DNA of 64,000 bases from Caulobacter sp. 602-1 (lineage in GTDB: Bacteria > Pseudomonadota > Alphaproteobacteria > Caulobacterales > Caulobacteraceae). The first letter of the stretch is position 1, and every line of letters begins with the position of its first letter. A program made the translations under genes and the position numbers. Shown here piece by piece: positions 60,383 through 64,000 of the stretch. The stretch is from the NCBI RefSeq assembly GCF_003931565.1, contig NZ_RRYI01000011.1:81321-145320 (forward strand). Reading direction: 5' to 3'. A model generated the notes under the pieces. That model ran no database searches. It was not told where the DNA came from and saw nothing but the letters and a program-made list of their open reading frames with translations.

Positions 60383-62671
60383 ATGGACGAGGATTTCCGT
60401 AAGGCGGCGCTGGATTACCACCGTCTGCCGCGGCCCGGGAAACTGGCCATCGAGGCCACCAAGCGGATGGCCACCCAGCGCGACCTGGGCCTGGCCTACT
60501 CCCCCGGCGTCGCCGCGCCTTGCGAAGCCATCGCCGCCGATCCCGACAAGGCCCGCGACTACACCGCGCGCGGCAATCTGGTGGCCGTGATCTCCAACGG
60601 CACCGCCGTGCTGGGCCTGGGCAATATCGGCCCGCTGGCCAGCAAGCCGGTGATGGAGGGCAAGGCCGTCCTGTTCAAGAAGTTCGCCGGCATCGACGTC
60701 TTCGATATCGAGGTCGACGCCAACGACCCCGACCGCTTCATCGAGGTGGTGGCGGCGCTGGAGCCCACCTTCGGCGGCATCAATCTCGAGGACATCAAGG
60801 CCCCCGAGTGCTTCATCATCGAGCGCACCCTGCGCGAGCGGATGAATATCCCGGTCTTCCACGACGACCAGCACGGCACCGCCATCGTCTGCGCCGCGGC
60901 TGTCCGCAACGCCCTGCTGGTCCAGGGCAAGAGCCTCAAGGACGTCAAGCTGGTCACCTCGGGCGCCGGCGCGGCCGCTCTGGCCTGCGTCGACCTGCTG
61001 GTTTCGATGGGCCTTCCCGTCGAGAACGTCACCCTGACCGACATCAAGGGCGTCGTGTACGCCGGTCGCGACGACGACATGCTCGACAACATGGCCCGCT
61101 ACGCACGCCAGACCGACGCCCGCACCCTGAGCGAGGTGATCGCCGGCGCCGACATCTTCCTGGGTCTGTCGGCCCCACGCGTGTTCAAGGCCGAGTGGCT
61201 GCCGCTGCTGGCGCCGAACCCGCTGATCCTGGCCATGGCCAATCCCGAGCCGGAGATCCTGCCCGAACTGGTCTACGCCGCGCGCCCCGACGCCATCATG
61301 GCCACCGGCCGCAGCGACTACGCCAACCAGGTCAACAACGTCCTGTGCTTCCCGTTCATCTTCCGCGGCGCCCTGGACGTCGGGGCCAGCGAGATCAACG
61401 AGGCGATGAAGGTCGCGGCCGTCGAGGCGATCGCCGAACTGGCCCGCGCCGAAGCCTCGGAAGTCGTGGCCTCGGCCTATGGCGGCGTCGCCCCGGTGTT
61501 CGGCGCGCAATACATCATTCCCAAGCCGTTCGACCCGCGTCTGATCCTGCAGATCGCGCCGGCCGTCGCCAAGGCGGCCATGGACAGCGGCGTGGCCACC
61601 CGGCCGATCACCGACTTCGACGCCTACCAGGCCGAGCTTGAGCTGTTCGTCTATCGCTCGGGCCAGCTGATGCGGCCGGTGTTCGAACGGGCCCGCAAGG
61701 CGCCGGTCAAGGTCGCCTATGCCGAGGGCGAGGACGAACGCGTGCTGCGCGCCGTCCAGACCGTCGTCGACGAAGGCCTGGCCCATCCGGTGCTGGTCGG
61801 CCGCCGCGAGGTCATCAAGGCCAAGGTCGCCGAAATGGGCCTGCGGCTGGACCTGGGCGGCAAGGTCGAGATCGTCGACCCCTATACCGACAAGGACCTG
61901 TTCGGCCCGCTGGTCGCCGACTACCAGAAACTGGTCGGACGTCGCGGCGTGCCGCCGACGGCCGCCGAGCGCCGCGTCGAGGGCCGCCGCACCGTGGCCG
62001 CCTCGATGCTGCTGTCGTCGGGCTATGTCGAGGCCGCCCTGGTCGGCGGCAGCGGCGACTGGTGGCAACACATGACCTACGCCCTGCCGATCATCCCGCG
62101 CCACGAGAACGTCAGCCGGGTCTACGCCCTGTCGACCTTGATCCTCGACAACGGCACGCTGTTCTTCTGCGACACCCACGTCAATGTGGATCCGACGGCC
62201 GAGCAGGTCGCCGAGTGCACCCAGTTGGCCGCCGAGGCCGTGCGGCGTTTCGGTCTGACGCCCAAGGCCGCCCTGCTCTCGCACTCCTCGTTCGGGGCCA
62301 GCAACTCGCCGACCGCCCGCAAGATGCGCGAAGCCCTGGCCATCCTGCGCGAGCAGGCGCCGGAGCTCGAGGTCGACGGCGAAATGCACGCCGACGCCGC
62401 GCTCAGCCAGCACCTGCGCGAGCGCATGGTCGCCGACAGCCCGCTGAAGGGCTCGGCCAACCTGCTGGTCATGCCGACGCTCGACGCGGCCAATATCGCC
62501 CTGACGCTGCTCAGCGCCGCCACCGAATCCCTGCTGGTCGGCCCGATCCTGCTGGGCATGAGCAAGCCGTTGCACGTGCTGGTGCCCAGCGTCACGGCGC
62601 GCGGCATCGTCAATCTGACAGCGCTCAGCGTGAACCAGGCCGCCTCGGAACGGGCGCGTCAGGAAGCTTAG
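60383..62671 (+). CDS. maeB: NADP-dependent malic enzyme (MaeB type)
   Basis: This enzyme decarboxylates malate to pyruvate and makes NADPH. The 762-residue protein has the two-part layout of MaeB. The malic domain has LGLAYSPGVAAPCEAIAADP, VFHDDQHGTAIVCAAAVRNAL and the dinucleotide-binding VTSGAGAAALACVDLL. A C-terminal phosphotransacetylase-like domain has VAYAEGEDERVLRAVQTVVDEG and ALLSHSSFGASNSPTARKMREAL. The latter is thought to be regulatory. I start at MDEDFRKAALDYHRLPRPGKL after AGAGGGA. A terminator follows. Confidence 0.95.
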   Translation: MDEDFRKAALDYHRLPRPGKLAIEATKRMATQRDLGLAYSPGVAAPCEAIAADPDKARDYTARGNLVAVISNGTAVLGLGNIGPLASKPVMEGKAVLFKKFAGIDVFDIEVDANDPDRFIEVVAALEPTFGGINLEDIKAPECFIIERTLRERMNIPVFHDDQHGTAIVCAAAVRNALLVQGKSLKDVKLVTSGAGAAALACVDLLVSMGLPVENVTLTDIKGVVYAGRDDDMLDNMARYARQTDARTLSEVIAGADIFLGLSAPRVFKAEWLPLLAPNPLILAMANPEPEILPELVYAARPDAIMATGRSDYANQVNNVLCFPFIFRGALDVGASEINEAMKVAAVEAIAELARAEASEVVASAYGGVAPVFGAQYIIPKPFDPRLILQIAPAVAKAAMDSGVATRPITDFDAYQAELELFVYRSGQLMRPVFERARKAPVKVAYAEGEDERVLRAVQTVVDEGLAHPVLVGRREVIKAKVAEMGLRLDLGGKVEIVDPYTDKDLFGPLVADYQKLVGRRGVPPTAAERRVEGRRTVAASMLLSSGYVEAALVGGSGDWWQHMTYALPIIPRHENVSRVYALSTLILDNGTLFFCDTHVNVDPTAEQVAECTQLAAEAVRRFGLTPKAALLSHSSFGASNSPTARKMREALAILREQAPELEVDGEMHADAALSQHLRERMVADSPLKGSANLLVMPTLDAANIALTLLSAATESLLVGPILLGMSKPLHVLVPSVTARGIVNLTALSVNQAASERARQEA

Positions 62672-62739
62672 AAGGCCGTCCAGGCCGGCTCTCGGGGCCG
62701 GCCAACGGCCTCTGCTGAAGCTTGACCGAAACGCGAAAA

Positions 62740-62772
62740 GGCCCCGTCCGACGTTTGCGCGTCGGCGGGGCC
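62740..62772 (+). terminator. Terminator hairpin after malic enzyme
   Basis: GGCCCCG and CGGGGCC (62740-62746 and 62766-62772) with inner CCGACG / CGTCGG give a strong GC stem. It begins about 70 bases after the maeB stop. No long T run follows, so termination may rely on the next hairpin. Confidence 0.6.
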
Positions 62773-62787
62773 CCTCAAAAGTCTCTG

Positions 62788-62815
62788 AAAAGGCCGTCCG
62801 TCCGGGCGGCCTTTT
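62788..62815. terminator. Bidirectional terminator between maeB and cold-shock gene
   Basis: AAAAGGCCG and CGGCCTTTT form a 9-bp perfect stem flanked by A and T runs on both sides, typical of a terminator that works in both directions. It lies between the convergent maeB and cold-shock genes. Confidence 0.85.
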
Positions 62816-62828
62816 CGAATTCGCGATC

Positions 62829-63359
62829 TTAGAGGATGCGCAGGTTGCCGGCCGAGGTCTTGCCCGAGCGGCGGTCCTGTTCAAGCTCGTAACCGACTTG
62901 CTGGCCTTCGTTCAGGCCGCGCAGGCCGGCGCGTTCCACGGCCGAGATGTGCACGAAGATATCGCCACCGCCATTGTCCGGCTGGATGAAGCCGAAGCCC
63001 TTGGTGGTGTTGAACCACTTCACCACGCCGGTGCCGGACTCGCCGGTGCCGCCGCCGCCGCCGCCGCCATAGCCGCCGCCGCGCGGGGCGTCGAAGCTGC
63101 GCGGCGGACGGGCGCCGCCGCGGGCGCCGCCAGCCGGCACGGCGCCTTGGCCCGTGACGCGCAGATTGCCGGCCGAGGTCTTGCCCGAGCGACGATCTTC
63201 TTCCAGCTCGTACGCGACTTGATCACCTTCGTTCAGACCGGCCAGGCCCGAACGTTCAACCGCGGCGATGTGGACGAACACGTCCTGGCCGCCGTCCTCG
63301 GGCTGAATGAAACCAAAGCCCTTGGCCGGGTTGAACCACTTAACGACACCGTTCGCCAT
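62829..63359 (-). CDS. Cold-shock protein with two cold-shock domains
   Basis: This 176-residue protein binds single-stranded nucleic acid. It has two cold-shock domains, each with the RNP1 motif KGFGFIQP and RNP2-like VFVHIAAVER / IFVHISAVER. They are at about residues 3-70 and 112-176, joined by a flexible Gly/Arg-rich linker (GARGGARPPRSFDAP, then a Gly run). Double-domain forms, such as CspC and CspD of Caulobacter crescentus, are known in this group. I start at MANGVVKWFNPAKG rather than five codons upstream. Which paralog this is cannot be told. Confidence 0.93.
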   Translation of the reverse strand: MANGVVKWFNPAKGFGFIQPEDGGQDVFVHIAAVERSGLAGLNEGDQVAYELEEDRRSGKTSAGNLRVTGQGAVPAGGARGGARPPRSFDAPRGGGYGGGGGGGTGESGTGVVKWFNTTKGFGFIQPDNGGGDIFVHISAVERAGLRGLNEGQQVGYELEQDRRSGKTSAGNLRIL

Positions 63360-63556
63360 ATTATCCTCAAACACCTCAATCGACGGGCTGATAGTCGGCC
63401 CGCGTCCTTCCGACGGAAGTCATGACGCAAAACCGCGCCATGCGCTATGGGCTTTGAACGGAGAAAATCGGCTGTAAGGCGGCCAAGGCCATAAAAATTC
63501 GCGCTTCGGGCTGCGAGCGTTGCCCGAATGCCACTCTGGATTGCACGTAAAGGTAC

Positions 63557-63585
63557 AAAAAAGCCCTGACCGCGCGCGGACAGGG
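63557..63585 (-). terminator. Terminator of the rRNA operon
   Basis: On the minus strand CCCTG-TCCGCGCGCGG-TCAGGG forms a stem and is followed by CTTTTTTG. It lies about 21 bases after the encoded CCA of the initiator tRNA, so it probably ends the 23S-5S-tRNA transcript. Confidence 0.8.
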
Positions 63586-63606
63586 TGGATGTTACGGTCT
63601 AGGCCT

Positions 63607-63683
<77 letters not shown>

Positions 63684-63744
63684 TCAGGGTGTTTTGGATT
63701 GTGATGCAGGGTTTTTGGACTTGAAGAAGATATCCTTTTGGCGG

Positions 63745-63861
63745 ACCTGGCGGCGACCTACTCTCCCGCGCCTTGAGACGAAGTACCATTGGCCCAGGGG
63801 GACTTAACGACCGAGTTCGGAATGGGATCGGGTGGGGAACCCCCGGCATAGCCACCAGGTC
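63745..63861 (-). rRNA. rrf: 5S ribosomal RNA
   Basis: On the minus strand the RNA starts ACCTGGTGGCTATGCCGG and ends CGCCGCCAGGT, with the two ends complementary as in helix I of 5S rRNA. Conserved inner segments include CCCATTCCGAACTCGG and the AGGTCGCCGCCAGG end. About 117 bases, with ends accurate to a few bases. It lies between 23S and the initiator tRNA. Confidence 0.96.
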
Positions 63862-63959
63862 AGCGAAAAGGATATCGACAGCCCTCTTTCGAGGGCAGTG
63901 ATTGTGAAGAAGACATCAGTGTCTGAAGTAGAGCCATGCGATTGCATGGGTTTGACTGA

Positions 63960-64000
63960 AGAACGATCAAGCCTATCGAGCTATTAGTACCGGTAAGCTC
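63960..64000 (-). rRNA. rrl: 23S ribosomal RNA, 3' end (partial)
   Basis: The right edge reads, on the minus strand, GAGCTTACCGGTACTAATAG and CTCGATAGGCTTGATCGTTC. This is the well-known 3' end of bacterial 23S rRNA. Only about 41 bases are in the window, and the true 3' end may be a few bases away. Confidence 0.92.

Overview
The window is chromosomal DNA from a high-GC alphaproteobacterium, almost certainly a Caulobacter species. The evidence is the divergent fliX / flgI-cheL-flbY arrangement, the mraZ-led division cluster beside rnpB, a candidate CtrA site, a GTTC-N7-GTTC LexA box at uvrA and a two-domain cold-shock protein. I see no prophage, insertion sequence or CRISPR array. Most of the DNA is densely packed genes with 1-14 bp start/stop overlaps.

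Layout: (1) 1-7089, minus strand, is the start of the dcw cluster: mraZ, rsmH, ftsL, ftsI, murE, murF and partial mraY. It is preceded by MraZ-type boxes and by the RNase P RNA gene. (2) 7864-8523 is a small Phd/PIN toxin-antitoxin module. (3) 8520-16615 holds a PaiB-like flavoprotein, an AmpD/AmiD-type amidase, an EamA permease, a Baeyer-Villiger-type monooxygenase, a DUF3052-like protein, a crotonase, a lone receiver protein, a PPOX flavoprotein and a CPA1 antiporter. (4) 16661-20001 holds dksA and the flagellar genes fliX, flgI, cheL and flbY. (5) 19998-26275 holds a methyltransferase, an ABC-F ATPase with an upstream mini-ORF, DUF1203, a 53-residue membrane protein and uvrA with LexA box and terminator. 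(6) 26274-30631 holds four related multi-pass membrane proteins with a GST gene between the first and second. (7) 30731-37150 holds trmFO and a membrane-lipid/stress locus: DUF1365, FAD amine-oxidase-like protein, CFA-synthase-like methyltransferase, DUF2177, ECF sigma factor and RskA-type anti-sigma.

(8) 37166-60203 is a large purine-catabolism locus. Guanine deaminase and xanthine dehydrogenase (guaD, xdhCBA) would make urate. A membrane urate oxidase (puuD), HIU hydrolase (uraH) and OHCU decarboxylase (uraD) make allantoin. PuuE opens it to allantoate, and an AllC-type amidohydrolase with a PucG-type aminotransferase handle the ureides. A TetR-family gene lies in the same operon. Also in the locus are formamidase, AtzG, AtzE, AtzH and a nucleoside hydrolase. 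The locus is split by a YceI lipoprotein and two RTX proteins. Four of its promoter regions share an AAGTAA core; two share 15 of 18 bases.

(9) 60383-64000 holds NADP-malic enzyme, the double cold-shock protein, and the 3' end of an rRNA operon (23S end, 5S, initiator tRNA) on the minus strand.

Most promising for follow-up: the AtzGEH/formamidase block and shared operator in the purine locus, the four-member membrane protein family, the RTX protein with a propeller-like insert, the mini-ORF before the ABC-F gene, and the hairpin over the ECF sigma factor start.
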